Below, piece after piece: positions 1 through 8,160 of a stretch of DNA of 64,000 nucleotides. Location: contig NZ_CAXUNP010000020.1 of the NCBI RefSeq assembly GCF_964252635.1, forward strand, positions 5,494 through 69,493. Direction: 5' to 3'. Numbering within the stretch: position 1 is the stretch's first letter; every line of letters starts with the position of its first letter. This DNA is from Jatrophihabitans sp964252635. GTDB lineage: Bacteria; Actinomycetota; Actinomycetes; Mycobacteriales; Jatrophihabitantaceae. The translations under genes and the position numbers were made by a program. The notes beneath the pieces are model-generated. The model was not told where the DNA came from and searched no databases. It saw only the letters and a list, made by a program, of their open reading frames with translations.

Positions 1-894
1 TCCGGCGTCGCCCGCAGCCGCGTTGCGCCGCGCCTGGTCGGGGCGGCTGGCGCCGGGGATGACGCTGGTGACACCGGGTTGGTCGATGATCCAGCGCAGC
101 GCGAGACCGGTGGGGTCGTCGGTCAGCTCGGCGAACCGGGCCGCGGCGTCCACCCCGGTGTCGTAGTCGACGCCGGCGAAGGTCTCACCGACGTCGAAGG
201 CCTCGCCGTGGCGGTTGAACGCGCGGTGGTCGCTCGCGGCGAACTGCGTGTCGTGGGTGAACCGTCCGGACAGCAGGCCCGACGCCAGCGGCACCCGGGC
301 CAGGATGCCCACGCCGGCCTCGGCCGCGGCCGGCAGCACGCGCTCGAGCGGCTTCTGGCGGAACGCGTTGAGGATGATCTGCACCGATGCGACGTGGGGC
401 CGCGCGATCGCCGTCAGCGCCTGGTCGACGGTCTCGACACTGACGCCGTAGTGCGCGATCCGGCCCTCCGCAACGAGGGTGTCGAGAGCGTCGAAGACGG
501 CGTCGTCGGCGAACACCGCCGTCGGCGGGCAGTGCAGCTGGACGAGGTCGAGGGTGTCGACCCCCAGGTTGGTTCGCGAGCGGTCGGTCCACTGCCGGAA
601 GTTGTCCAGGACGTAGTTCCCGGGCACCTGGTCCACGCGGCGACCCATCTTGGTTGCGACGAACACGTCCGCGTCCGGGTGCTCGCGCAGGAACCGTCCG
701 ATGGTCTGCTCGCTGCGCCCGTCGCCGTACACGTCGGCGGTGTCGAACAGCGTCACGCCGGACTCGAGCGCGGCGGTCAGGATCTCGACGGAGCGCGCGT
801 CGTCGACCTCGCCCCAGTCGCCACCGAGCTGCCAGGTGCCGAGCCCGACGACGGATACCTCGCGGCCGGTACGGCCCAGTGTTCGCTTGTGCAC
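1..894 (-). CDS. Aldo/keto reductase, C-terminus beyond window
   Basis: NAD(P)H-dependent oxidoreductase of the aldo/keto reductase superfamily; the substrate cannot be read from sequence. I start it at a GTG at 894, giving MHKRTLGRTGREVSVVGLGT, the usual beginning of this family. The catalytic tetrad is visible: D51 in DTADVYGDG, Y56, K82 in ATKMG and H121 in LVQLHCPP. The frame stays open to base 1 (298 codons), so about 10-30 residues should lie outside the window. It resembles the general stress/YqkF-like group of cytoplasmic reductases. It is convergent with nothing visible and lies 13 bases from the next gene, also on the minus strand. Family assignment is firm; function is not. Confidence 0.9.
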   Translation of the reverse strand, partial: MHKRTLGRTGREVSVVGLGTWQLGGDWGEVDDARSVEILTAALESGVTLFDTADVYGDGRSEQTIGRFLREHPDADVFVATKMGRRVDQVPGNYVLDNFRQWTDRSRTNLGVDTLDLVQLHCPPTAVFADDAVFDALDTLVAEGRIAHYGVSVETVDQALTAIARPHVASVQIILNAFRQKPLERVLPAAAEAGVGILARVPLASGLLSGRFTHDTQFAASDHRAFNRHGEAFDVGETFAGVDYDTGVDAAARFAELTDDPTGLALRWIIDQPGVTSVIPGASRPDQARRNAAAGDAG

Positions 895-907
895 CCGACG
901 ATTGTCG

Positions 908-1246
908 CTACCAGCGCAGGCTGTTGCTGCGGCGGGCCACCAGGTTGCCCGCACCGCCGCTGGCGATCGCGACCAGGATCGCCGCCACCGCGACCTCGCA
1001 CAGGACGGTGAGGATCGACCCGACGTGGAAGACGTGCCGCCCGATGAGGCTGCCGACCAGCGAGCCGATCCAGCCGATGAGGATGGTGCTGAAGATGCCG
1101 ATGTCCTGCCGCCCGGGCAGGACGAGACGCGCCAGGCCGCCGATGATCGCGCCGACGACGGCCGCACTGATGAACAGCCACAACGCCCAGCCGACGATGG
1201 GGACGATGACGACCAACACGAGCAGGACGACGATGAGCACCACCAT
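908..1246 (-). CDS. GlsB/YeaQ/YmgE-family small membrane protein
   Basis: A 112-residue hydrophobic protein. Residues 1-35 are nearly all hydrophobic, followed by the glycine-spaced segments GAIIGGLARLVLPGRQDIG and TILIGWIGSLVGSLIG, the signature of the GlsB/YeaQ/YmgE (transglycosylase-associated) family. A third hydrophobic stretch (about 78-98) precedes a short basic tail. These proteins are linked to stress responses in several bacteria but have no known enzymatic activity. The ATG at 1246 is chosen because membrane-spanning sequence begins immediately after it and the upstream frame is low-quality. It lies divergent from the pilin gene at 1415 across 168 bases. Confidence 0.85.
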   Translation of the reverse strand: MVVLIVVLLVLVVIVPIVGWALWLFISAAVVGAIIGGLARLVLPGRQDIGIFSTILIGWIGSLVGSLIGRHVFHVGSILTVLCEVAVAAILVAIASGGAGNLVARRSNSLRW

Positions 1247-1414
1247 GGGCTCCACGGTACCGAGGACGGACGGTCGGCCGGGCAGATACGCCGCCGACGC
1301 TTGGCGGTAGCACAGCCGCGACGGTGGCGCCGCGTTCCGTCCACACCCGCCCCTGCCGTCCACAGGCGCGCTCGATCCCCACCGCGCGATCGAATCGGCC
1401 GCGAAGCTCTCGGC

Positions 1415-1624
1415 ATGACTCTCATTACGCAACGTGCGCGGCGCGTCCGCACGGTTCGAGCCCGGTTCCGTCACGCCGTCGACGCCGGTATGTCGACCGC
1501 CGAGTACGCGGTCGGGACGGTGGCCGCGGTGGCGTTCGCCGTCGTGCTGTTCAAGGTGGTGCGCAGCCCTGCCGTCTCGTCGGCGCTCACCGGCATCATC
1601 AACTCCGCGCTGCACTCGATCTGA
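1415..1624 (+). CDS. Flp-type pilin-like protein (DUF4244)
   Basis: A 69-residue protein of the actinobacterial DUF4244 group, corresponding in position and type to Rv3656c of M. tuberculosis. A basic leader of 25 residues ends in glycine, followed by MSTAEY and a hydrophobic helix. That gives the Flp prepilin-peptidase pattern, with cleavage after G25, Glu at +5 and Tyr at +6. It would be the structural subunit of a Tad-type pilus anchored in the membrane. Two TadE-like genes follow at once. The assembly ATPase and platform genes that normally precede it (Rv3657c-Rv3659c equivalents) are not here; a GlsB-type gene on the other strand takes their place. Confidence 0.85.
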   Translation: MTLITQRARRVRTVRARFRHAVDAGMSTAEYAVGTVAAVAFAVVLFKVVRSPAVSSALTGIINSALHSI

Positions 1625-1633
1625 GGCCCGGTC

Positions 1634-2023
1634 GTGCGCGCGCGTTCGCGGGACGAGCGGGGGATGGTCACCGCCGAGCTGGCGGCCTGCCTGCCGGCGC
1701 TGCTTCTCGTCCTCGCCGTGGCGCTCAGCGCGGTGTCGGTGGTGGCGGCCAAGGTCCGGGTGCAGGATGCCGCCCGCGAGGCCGCCCGTGCCGCGGCCCG
1801 GGGCGACGCCGCGACCGGTCGGCGGTTGGCGGCACAGGCGGCGCCGGGCGCATCCGTCGTCCTCAGCTCGGGCAGCGACGACGTGACGGCCGTGGTCAGC
1901 GTGCGGGTGCACCCGATGGGTCCGTGGCTGCCGACGTTCACGGTGACCGAGCGGGCGGTCGCGGCCCGCGAACCGGTCGGGGCAGGTGCCGGTGCCGGTG
2001 ACATGACAGGCCCGGCGCCGTGA
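1634..2023 (+). CDS. TadE-like minor pilin
   Basis: A 129-residue TadE-family protein (Rv3655c type), GTG start 10 bases after the pilin stop. Its N-terminus RDERGMVTAELAACLPALL gives a short basic leader, glycine, then a hydrophobic helix with Glu at +5, the same processing pattern as the pilin. The rest is an alanine-rich helix (AAREAARAAARG) and a beta-rich C-terminal part. TadE proteins are pseudopilins needed for Tad pilus assembly. The stop overlaps the GTG of the next gene by four bases, so the two are probably translationally coupled. Confidence 0.85.
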   Translation: MRARSRDERGMVTAELAACLPALLLVLAVALSAVSVVAAKVRVQDAAREAARAAARGDAATGRRLAAQAAPGASVVLSSGSDDVTAVVSVRVHPMGPWLPTFTVTERAVAAREPVGAGAGAGDMTGPAP

Positions 2024-2415
2024 CGCGCCGGCCCGGCCGCGGTGCCGACCGATCCGGCGCCGACGGCGGATCGGCGACGCTGTGGGTGGTGGCTTGCATC
2101 GCGCTGCTGCTCCTGGTCACCGAGGTCGCCGTGGTCCGGGCCGCGGCCGTGGTGGCGCGTCACCGTGCCGAGTCCGGAGCCGACCTCGCCGCGCTCGCCG
2201 CGGCCGGACGGATCGGGGTGGGCGGCGACGCATGTGCCGCCGCCGCCCGGGTCGCCGCGGCGAACGGCGTGCGGTTGCAGGCGTGCGCCGTCCGGCTGGC
2301 CGCCGACGGGCGCAGCGGGTCGGTCCGGACCCGCGTGACACTGCGCGTGCACCTGCCCGTGGTCGGAGCGCGGCAGGTCGTGGCCGGTGCGCGCGCCGGT
2401 CGCCTGCCCGCCTGA
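2020..2415 (+). CDS. Rv3654c-family TadE-like protein
   Basis: A 131-residue protein of the helicase/secretion-neighbourhood TadE-like family (Rv3654c type). It has a basic/glycine N-terminus, a single membrane helix (TLWVVACIALLLLVTEVAVV, about 20-39) and an alanine-rich RAESGADLAALAAAG segment typical of the family, then a small extracytoplasmic domain with two cysteines (about 69 and 85). Unlike the upstream TadE it has no Glu at +5 after the glycine (GSATLW), so it may not be processed by the prepilin peptidase. It overlaps the upstream gene (GTGA) and is convergent with the helicase, an arrangement shared with mycobacteria. Confidence 0.85.
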   Translation: MTRRPGRGADRSGADGGSATLWVVACIALLLLVTEVAVVRAAAVVARHRAESGADLAALAAAGRIGVGGDACAAAARVAAANGVRLQACAVRLAADGRSGSVRTRVTLRVHLPVVGARQVVAGARAGRLPA

Positions 2416-2470
2416 ACTTCCGACCGCCTGAACTCTGACCGTCGGAACTCCCGACCGCTTGAACTCCCGC
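2408..2470. repeat. Four tandem about-16-bp repeats at a convergent gene junction
   Basis: Units at 2408-2423, 2424-2438, 2439-2454 and 2455-2470 share the consensus CCGCCTGAACTCCCGA. The first contains the TGA stop of the TadE-like gene (2413-2415). They fill the whole gap to the helicase stop at 2473. No hairpin is obvious. This looks like slippage duplication of the stop-codon region. Confidence 0.8.
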
Positions 2471-2472
2471 CG

Positions 2473-4803
2473 TCAGGGCAGTTCGGCGAGCACCAGGTCC
2501 AGCACGGTCAGCGCGCCGGGTTTGGACAGCGGCTCGTTGCCGTTGCCGCACTTGGGCGACTGCACGCACGACGGGCAGCCGTTGACGCACTCACAGGCCG
2601 CGATCGCCTCGCGGGTGGCGGTCAGCCAGCCCGCCAGCGTGGCGTGGCCGCGCTCGGCGAAACCGGCCCCGCCGGGGTGCCCGTCGTAGACGAAGACGGT
2701 CGGGCGGCCGGTGTCCGGGTGCAGTGCCGTCGACACGCCCCCGATGTCCCACCGGTCGCAGGTCGCGAACAGTGGCAGCAGCCCGATGGCCGCGTGCTCG
2801 GCGGCGTGCACCGCGCCGGGCACCAGCGTGACGTCGAGCCCCACACCGTCGAGCACGTCCTGCGGCAGCGAGTACCAGACGGCACTGGTGCGCAGCTGGC
2901 GCGCCGGCAGGTCCAGCGGCGTCTCGTCGATCAGCTCACCCGTGCCCAGCCGCCTCCGCAGGTAGCCGACCACCTGGTTGGTCACCTCGACGCTCCCGTA
3001 CGCGACCTCGAGCGGGCCGTAACGACGGCTCGTCCGTGTGTGGACGATCGCGATGTCGGTGACGTCGCGGGCCGTGGTCGTCCACGGCGGGTCGTCGGGA
3101 CGCACCAGTGCCACCCGCTCGTCGAGGTCTAGATCCTCGACGACGTAGGGGCTTCCGCGGTGCAGGTACACCGCCCCCGGGTGGACGGTGGAGTCGGCCG
3201 CCCCGGCGTCCACGGTGCCGATCAGCGTGCCGGTACCGGCCTCGACGACGCTCACCGGTCGCCCGCCCGCACCGCGGATGTCGACGTCCGGGCGGTCGTG
3301 CTGGGTCCAGAACCACCCGGCGGGCCGGCGACGCAGCAATCCGCGCGCCACGAGGTCCTCGAGCACGGCAGTCACCGCCGCGACGCCTGCGTCGTCGCCC
3401 GACGCGGAGAACGCGGCGAGCTCGTCGGGGCGGATCGGCAGCTCGATGGCCGCGCAGCACAGCTGCGGAGCCAGGACGTAGGAGTTCTGCGGGTCGAACA
3501 CGGTGGCCTCGACGGGCCGGCCGAACACCGCTGCCGGGTGGTGCACCAGGTAGGTGTCCAGCGGGTCGTCGCGCGCGACGAAGACGACCAGGGCGTTGGT
3601 GCCCGACCGCCCCGCACGGCCGGCCTGCTGCCACAGCGAGGCCAGGGTCCCGGGGTAACCGGCGAGCACCACCGCGTCCAGCCCGGAGATGTCGACGCCG
3701 AGTTCGAGGGCGTTCGTGGCGGCCACGCCGAGCAGCTCGCCGCTACCCAGCGCGGCCTCCAGCGCCCGCCGCTCCTCGGGCAGGTAGCCGGCCCGGTACG
3801 CCGCGACGCGGGGGACGAGCGCCGGCAGCGACGCCTCGGTGAGATGCCGCGCCGCGCCGAGGGCGGTGAGCTCCGCTCCGCGCCGCGACCGCACGAACGC
3901 GAGCGTCCGCGCGCCCTCCACCACCAGGTCGGCCAGGATGCGGGACGTCTCGACCCCGGCCGAGCGGCGGACGGGTGCGTCGTGCTCGCCGCGCAGCGCC
4001 GTGAGCGGTGGTTCCCACAGGGCGAAGGAGCGCGCGCCGTGGGGCGACGCGTCCTCGGTCACCTCCTCGACGGGCATCCCGACGAGCCGGGCCGCGGACC
4101 GGGCGGGCTCGGACACCGTGGCCGAGGCCAGCACGAAGGTCGGGGTCGACCCGTACTGCGCGCAGATCCGCCGCAGCCGCCGCAGCACCTGGGCGACGTG
4201 CGACCCGAAGAGCCCGCGGTAGGTGTGGCACTCGTCGACCACGACGAACGACAGCCGCCGCAGGAACGAGCTCCACCGCCCGTGCGCGGGCAGGATGCCG
4301 CGATGCAGCATGTCGGGGTTGGTCAGCACCCAGTTGGCGTGCCCCCGCACCCAGTCCCGCTCGGCCGTCGGGGTGTCGCCGTCGAAGGTCGCCGCCCGCA
4401 GGAACGGCAGTTGCAGCCGGGCCAGCGACCCGAGCTGGTCCTGCGCCAGCGCCTTGGTGGGGGCGAGGTAGAGCACCCGCCGCCGGTCGTCCTCGGCGAG
4501 CGCGGAGAGGGCCGGCAGCTGGTAGCCCAGGGACTTGCCCGACGCCGTACCCGTGGCCACCACGACCGACGCGCCGGAGCGTGCCGCCTGCGCCGCGGCC
4601 ACCTGGTGGACCCACAGCTCGTCGACGCCCCGGGCGACGAACGGCTCCCGGACGGCCGCCGGCACCCAGTCGGGCCAGGGCGCGTTCACCGCAGGACGCG
4701 CTGGCATGGACTCGACGTGCGTCACCGGCGATTCGCCGGGTGTGACACCGAGCAGAACGCGGGCGAGCAGCGTGTCCGGGTCCATCACCCGGCCCTCGAT
4801 CAT
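2473..4803 (-). CDS. DEAD/DEAH-box helicase with C-terminal DUF1998-type Cys cluster
   Basis: A 776-residue superfamily 2 helicase of the actinobacterial helicase/secretion-neighbourhood type (Rv3649), similar in layout to bacterial MrfA/YprA DNA-repair helicases. Visible motifs are a Q-like region near 65, motif I ATGTASGKS (83-91), motif II DECH (200-203), motif III-like LASATV and motif VI QQAGRAGRSG near 400. A C-terminal domain ends in cysteines C737, C739, C743, C746 and C752 (CECVNGCPSCVQSPKC), expected to bind a metal. The ATG at 4803 follows GGAGGAG at good spacing. It faces the pilin cluster convergently and is divergent from the STAS gene. An ATP-dependent DNA-unwinding role is inferred from MrfA-type relatives. 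Confidence 0.93.
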   Translation of the reverse strand: MIEGRVMDPDTLLARVLLGVTPGESPVTHVESMPARPAVNAPWPDWVPAAVREPFVARGVDELWVHQVAAAQAARSGASVVVATGTASGKSLGYQLPALSALAEDDRRRVLYLAPTKALAQDQLGSLARLQLPFLRAATFDGDTPTAERDWVRGHANWVLTNPDMLHRGILPAHGRWSSFLRRLSFVVVDECHTYRGLFGSHVAQVLRRLRRICAQYGSTPTFVLASATVSEPARSAARLVGMPVEEVTEDASPHGARSFALWEPPLTALRGEHDAPVRRSAGVETSRILADLVVEGARTLAFVRSRRGAELTALGAARHLTEASLPALVPRVAAYRAGYLPEERRALEAALGSGELLGVAATNALELGVDISGLDAVVLAGYPGTLASLWQQAGRAGRSGTNALVVFVARDDPLDTYLVHHPAAVFGRPVEATVFDPQNSYVLAPQLCCAAIELPIRPDELAAFSASGDDAGVAAVTAVLEDLVARGLLRRRPAGWFWTQHDRPDVDIRGAGGRPVSVVEAGTGTLIGTVDAGAADSTVHPGAVYLHRGSPYVVEDLDLDERVALVRPDDPPWTTTARDVTDIAIVHTRTSRRYGPLEVAYGSVEVTNQVVGYLRRRLGTGELIDETPLDLPARQLRTSAVWYSLPQDVLDGVGLDVTLVPGAVHAAEHAAIGLLPLFATCDRWDIGGVSTALHPDTGRPTVFVYDGHPGGAGFAERGHATLAGWLTATREAIAACECVNGCPSCVQSPKCGNGNEPLSKPGALTVLDLVLAELP

Positions 4804-4935
4804 CTATTCTCCTCCGCTGCGCGCCGCGCCCCTGCGCTATGGCATGCTTTGACGGTTGCTGTCCGCCGGTCCCCACGGGTCGACCGGTGCACGCACCAGA
4901 TCATGCAGGTACGACGTAGGGAAAAGGTGTTTCGC

Positions 4936-5280
4936 GTGGAGCTGTCGGTCTCACGGCTTTCGGTCGGCGACGTCTCCGTCGTCGCGGTGAGCGGAGAAGT
5001 CGACGTCTACTCCGCCCCGTCGCTGAAGGAGAGCCTCGCCGAGCTGCTGCAGTCCGGCGTCACGACCGTGGTCGTTGACCTCTCCGGCGTGGGTTTCCTC
5101 GACTCCACCGGCCTCGGCGCGCTGGTCGAGGCCCGCTCGGCGACCACCGAGGCGGGCGGCGCGCTGCCCCTGGTGTGCGCCCACGAACGCATCCTCAAGC
5201 TGTTCACGATCACCGGCCTCGACGGTGTCTTCTCCATCCACCCGACGGTCGAGGCAGCCGTCGAGTCGGTCAGCGCCTGA
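4936..5280 (+). CDS. STAS-domain anti-sigma factor antagonist
   Basis: A 114-residue single STAS domain. The sequence VVDLSGVGFLDSTGLGALVE carries the conserved DST site. Its serine is phosphorylated by anti-sigma kinases of the SpoIIAB/RsbW type, and the unphosphorylated form releases a sigma factor by binding that kinase. No kinase or sigma gene is adjacent, so the partner is unknown. I prefer the GTG at 4936 (VELSVSRL...), about 8 bases after AAAAGG. An in-frame GTG at 4927 or ATG at 4903 would add 3 or 11 basic residues. It is separated from hppA by 185 bases. Confidence 0.88.
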   Translation: MELSVSRLSVGDVSVVAVSGEVDVYSAPSLKESLAELLQSGVTTVVVDLSGVGFLDSTGLGALVEARSATTEAGGALPLVCAHERILKLFTITGLDGVFSIHPTVEAAVESVSA

Positions 5281-5465
5281 CCCCTCCCCGGGACCCCCGG
5301 CGAGGCGCGTGAACTAGCCCACCCTCGCCGATCCGCGGCCTGTGAGCCGGGCTACACTCCGCCGGTCAGCGCCGATCGTGAACAGGGCGATCCAGGCGCA
5401 CGTATCCGTCACCGGCACCGCACGGGCAACCGTGCCGTGCGGGGCGTAGAGCGTTAGGGAGTTGC

Positions 5466-7844
5466 ATGGCAACGCAGTTGTTGGCCGAACCCGGGATCAG
5501 CACGAACGAGCACTACGCCGTGGTCGTCATCCTCGTCATCGCGCTGGCCGCGCTGGTCTTCGCGTACTCGCTGGTCCGCGAGGTGCTCAAGGCCGACCAG
5601 GGCACCGAGAAGATGCAGGAGATCGGCCGGGCCGTCCAGGAGGGCGCGAAGGCCTACCTGAACCGGCAGTTCAAGACCCTCTCCATCTTCTCGGTGATCG
5701 TCTTCGTTCTGCTGCTCGTGCTGCCCGTCAACCACGGTGGGTTCACGGTTCAGCTCGGCCGGGCGCTGTTCTTCATCGTGGGCGCGGTGTTCTCCGCCGC
5801 CGTCGGCTACATCGGCATGTCGCTGGCCGCCCAGGCCAACGTGCGCGTCGCCGCCGCGGCTCGCGGTGGGGTGCGCGAGCGCGGGTTCCACGTCGCGTTC
5901 CGCACCGGGGGCATCGTCGGCATGCTCACCGTCGGCCTGGGCCTGCTCGGCGCCAGCGTCGTGCTGCTCATCTTCAACTCCAACGCCCCCACCGTGCTCG
6001 AGGGCTTCGGCTTCGGCGGCGCGCTGCTCGCCATGTTCATGCGCGTCGGCGGCGGCATCTTCACCAAGGCCGCCGACGTCGGCGCCGACCTCGTCGGCAA
6101 GGTCGAGGCCGGCATCCCCGAGGACGACCCCCGCAACGCGGCCACCATCGCCGACAACGTGGGCGACAACGTCGGCGACTGCGCGGGTATGGCCGCCGAC
6201 CTGTTCGAGTCCTACGCCGTGACCCTGGTCGCCGCCCTGATCCTCGGGCAGACCGCGTTCGGCGCGAAGGGCCTGCTGCTCCCGCTGATCATCGGCGCCA
6301 TCGGCATCATCAGCTCCGTCGTCGGTGTGCTCACCACCAAGCTGCGCGAGAGCGACCGCAACGGGCTCGTGCCCATCAACCGCGGCTTCTTCCTGACCGC
6401 CATCGTGTCGTTGGTGCTCGTCGCGATCGCGGCCTTCACCTTCCTGCCGTCGAAGTTCAGCAAGCTCGACAACAGCGTGGGCGGGGCCACCGGCAACCCG
6501 GCGGTCATCGCGTTCGTCGCCGTCCTGATCGGCATCGTGCTCGCGGTGCTCATCCAGCAGCTGACCGGTTACTTCACCGACACCGTCCGTCGTCCGGTCC
6601 GCGACGTCGCCGACACCTCGCTCACCGGCGCCGCCACCGTCATCCTATCCGGCATCTCCCTGGGCCTGGAGTCGGCCGTGTACTCCGCGGTCCTCATCGG
6701 CGCGGCCCTGTTCGGTGCGTTCCTGCTCGGCGGCGGCAGCACCTTCGTCGCGCTGTACGCCGTCGCGCTGGCCGGTTGCGGCCTGCTGACCACGGCCGGC
6801 GTCATCGTCGCCATGGACACCTTCGGCCCGGTCAGCGACAACGCGCAGGGCATCGCCGAGATGAGCGGCGACATCGACGAGGGCGGCGCGCGCGTGCTCA
6901 CCGACCTCGACGCCGTCGGCAACACCACGAAGGCCATCACCAAGGGCATCGCGATCGCGACGGCCGTGCTCGCCGCCACCGCACTGTTCGGCTCGTTCGG
7001 CAAGTCCTTCACCGACGCGCTGAAGAGCACCAAGGGCTCGGGGCTGTCCGGCATCGACGGCCAGGTCACGAACTTCACCCAGGTGTTCAACGCCGTCCAC
7101 GGCAGCAAGCTGACAAGGCTGTCGTTCAGCCTCGACCTGTCACAGCCGAACAACCTGTTCGGCGTGATCATCGGCGCTGCGGTCGTGTTCCTGTTCAGCG
7201 GGCTGGCCATCAGCGCCGTCGGCCGGGCGGCCGGCCGGGTCGTGTACGAGGTCCGCGCGCAGTTCCGCGACCACCCCGGGATCATGGACTTCAGCGAGAA
7301 GCCCGACTACGCCCGCGTCGTCGACATCTGCACCAAGGACTCGCTGCGCGAGCTCGCCACCCCGGGCCTGCTGGCCATCTTCGCGCCGATCTCGATCGGC
7401 TTCCTGCTGGGCATCGGCCCGCTGGCCGGCTACCTCGCCGGGGCGATCGGCGCCGGCGTGCTCATGGCGATCTTCCTCGCCAACTCCGGCGGCGCTTGGG
7501 ACAACGCGAAGAAGATGGTCGAGGACGGTGTGCACGGCGGCAAGGGCACCGAGGCGCACGCGGCCACGGTCATCGGCGACACCGTCGGCGACCCGTTCAA
7601 GGACACCGCCGGCCCGTCCATCAACCCCTTGATCAAGGTGATGAACCTGGTCGCCGTCCTCGTGGCGCCGGCCGTGGTGAAGCTCAGCGTCGGCGAGCAC
7701 TCCTCGACGCCGCTGCGCATCGTCATCGGGCTGGTGGCGCTGGCCATCATCGTCGCTGCCGTCGTGGTGTCCAAGCGCCGGCGCGTCTCGCTGGGCGACG
7801 ACCAGCCGGCCGCCGAGACCACGCCGACGGCACAGGTCGGCTGA
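5466..7844 (+). CDS. hppA: Proton-translocating membrane pyrophosphatase, K+-independent type
   Basis: A 792-residue integral membrane pyrophosphatase with about 16 membrane helices. It hydrolyses cytoplasmic pyrophosphate and exports protons. Substrate-binding motifs are visible: EDDPRNAATIADNVGDNVGD in the first half and the DNAKK and DTVGDPFKDTAGPSINPLIK motifs near the C-terminus. The GNTTKAIT segment places Lys at 489 and Thr at 492, the combination known from K+-independent H+-pumps (K+-dependent enzymes have Ala here). The ATG follows AGGGAG by 5 bases. A strong terminator hairpin follows at 7867. The C-terminus has a basic KRRR stretch and a short polar tail. The gene is monocistronic. 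Confidence 0.96.
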   Translation: MATQLLAEPGISTNEHYAVVVILVIALAALVFAYSLVREVLKADQGTEKMQEIGRAVQEGAKAYLNRQFKTLSIFSVIVFVLLLVLPVNHGGFTVQLGRALFFIVGAVFSAAVGYIGMSLAAQANVRVAAAARGGVRERGFHVAFRTGGIVGMLTVGLGLLGASVVLLIFNSNAPTVLEGFGFGGALLAMFMRVGGGIFTKAADVGADLVGKVEAGIPEDDPRNAATIADNVGDNVGDCAGMAADLFESYAVTLVAALILGQTAFGAKGLLLPLIIGAIGIISSVVGVLTTKLRESDRNGLVPINRGFFLTAIVSLVLVAIAAFTFLPSKFSKLDNSVGGATGNPAVIAFVAVLIGIVLAVLIQQLTGYFTDTVRRPVRDVADTSLTGAATVILSGISLGLESAVYSAVLIGAALFGAFLLGGGSTFVALYAVALAGCGLLTTAGVIVAMDTFGPVSDNAQGIAEMSGDIDEGGARVLTDLDAVGNTTKAITKGIAIATAVLAATALFGSFGKSFTDALKSTKGSGLSGIDGQVTNFTQVFNAVHGSKLTRLSFSLDLSQPNNLFGVIIGAAVVFLFSGLAISAVGRAAGRVVYEVRAQFRDHPGIMDFSEKPDYARVVDICTKDSLRELATPGLLAIFAPISIGFLLGIGPLAGYLAGAIGAGVLMAIFLANSGGAWDNAKKMVEDGVHGGKGTEAHAATVIGDTVGDPFKDTAGPSINPLIKVMNLVAVLVAPAVVKLSVGEHSSTPLRIVIGLVALAIIVAAVVVSKRRRVSLGDDQPAAETTPTAQVG

Positions 7845-7866
7845 CGCAGAACCGAGCGACGCAGCT

Positions 7867-7898
7867 CGACGGCCCCGCCCTTCGTGGCGGGGCCGTCG
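7867..7898 (+). terminator. Terminator hairpin after hppA
   Basis: A perfect 13-bp stem (7867-7879 CGACGGCCCCGCC with 7886-7898) closes a 6-base loop CTTCGT, 23 bases after the hppA stop. There is no U-tract, as is common in high-GC actinobacteria. Confidence 0.85.
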
Positions 7899-8160
7899 TG
7901 CGTTCGCGGCGGGTGTCCCGATTCGTCCGGCTGATCCCCGGTCCGAGGCGCTGCTTTGCCGCAGCGTTTCCTGCCTCGACGTGGCACACTGCTCGAACCT
8001 GATCAACTGCTGAGCCTGGATAAGCGGTCACCTCTCCGCCGCACAGGAGGGGCCGATCCGTCCGTCCCGTTTTCGTAAGGCTCGCCAGGGGCTCGTGCAT
8101 GACACCATCGATCAACCGTCGCGACGTATCGGGCGACAGCAGCGAATTGGAGCGAGACCG
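7899..8160. other. Gene-free leader region between hppA terminator and 8161
   Basis: Together with the terminator this is a 316-base stretch without a gene. It should hold the promoter of the gene at 8161, whose ribosome-binding site GGAG lies about 10 bases upstream of its ATG. I looked for a riboswitch or tRNA-like fold and saw no convincing conserved structure. Confidence 0.5.

Noticed and set aside
7899..8160. Possible riboswitch upstream of the GYGQQP protein.
   Set aside because: No recognisable conserved cores of known actinobacterial riboswitches were seen; only generic GC-rich pairing.
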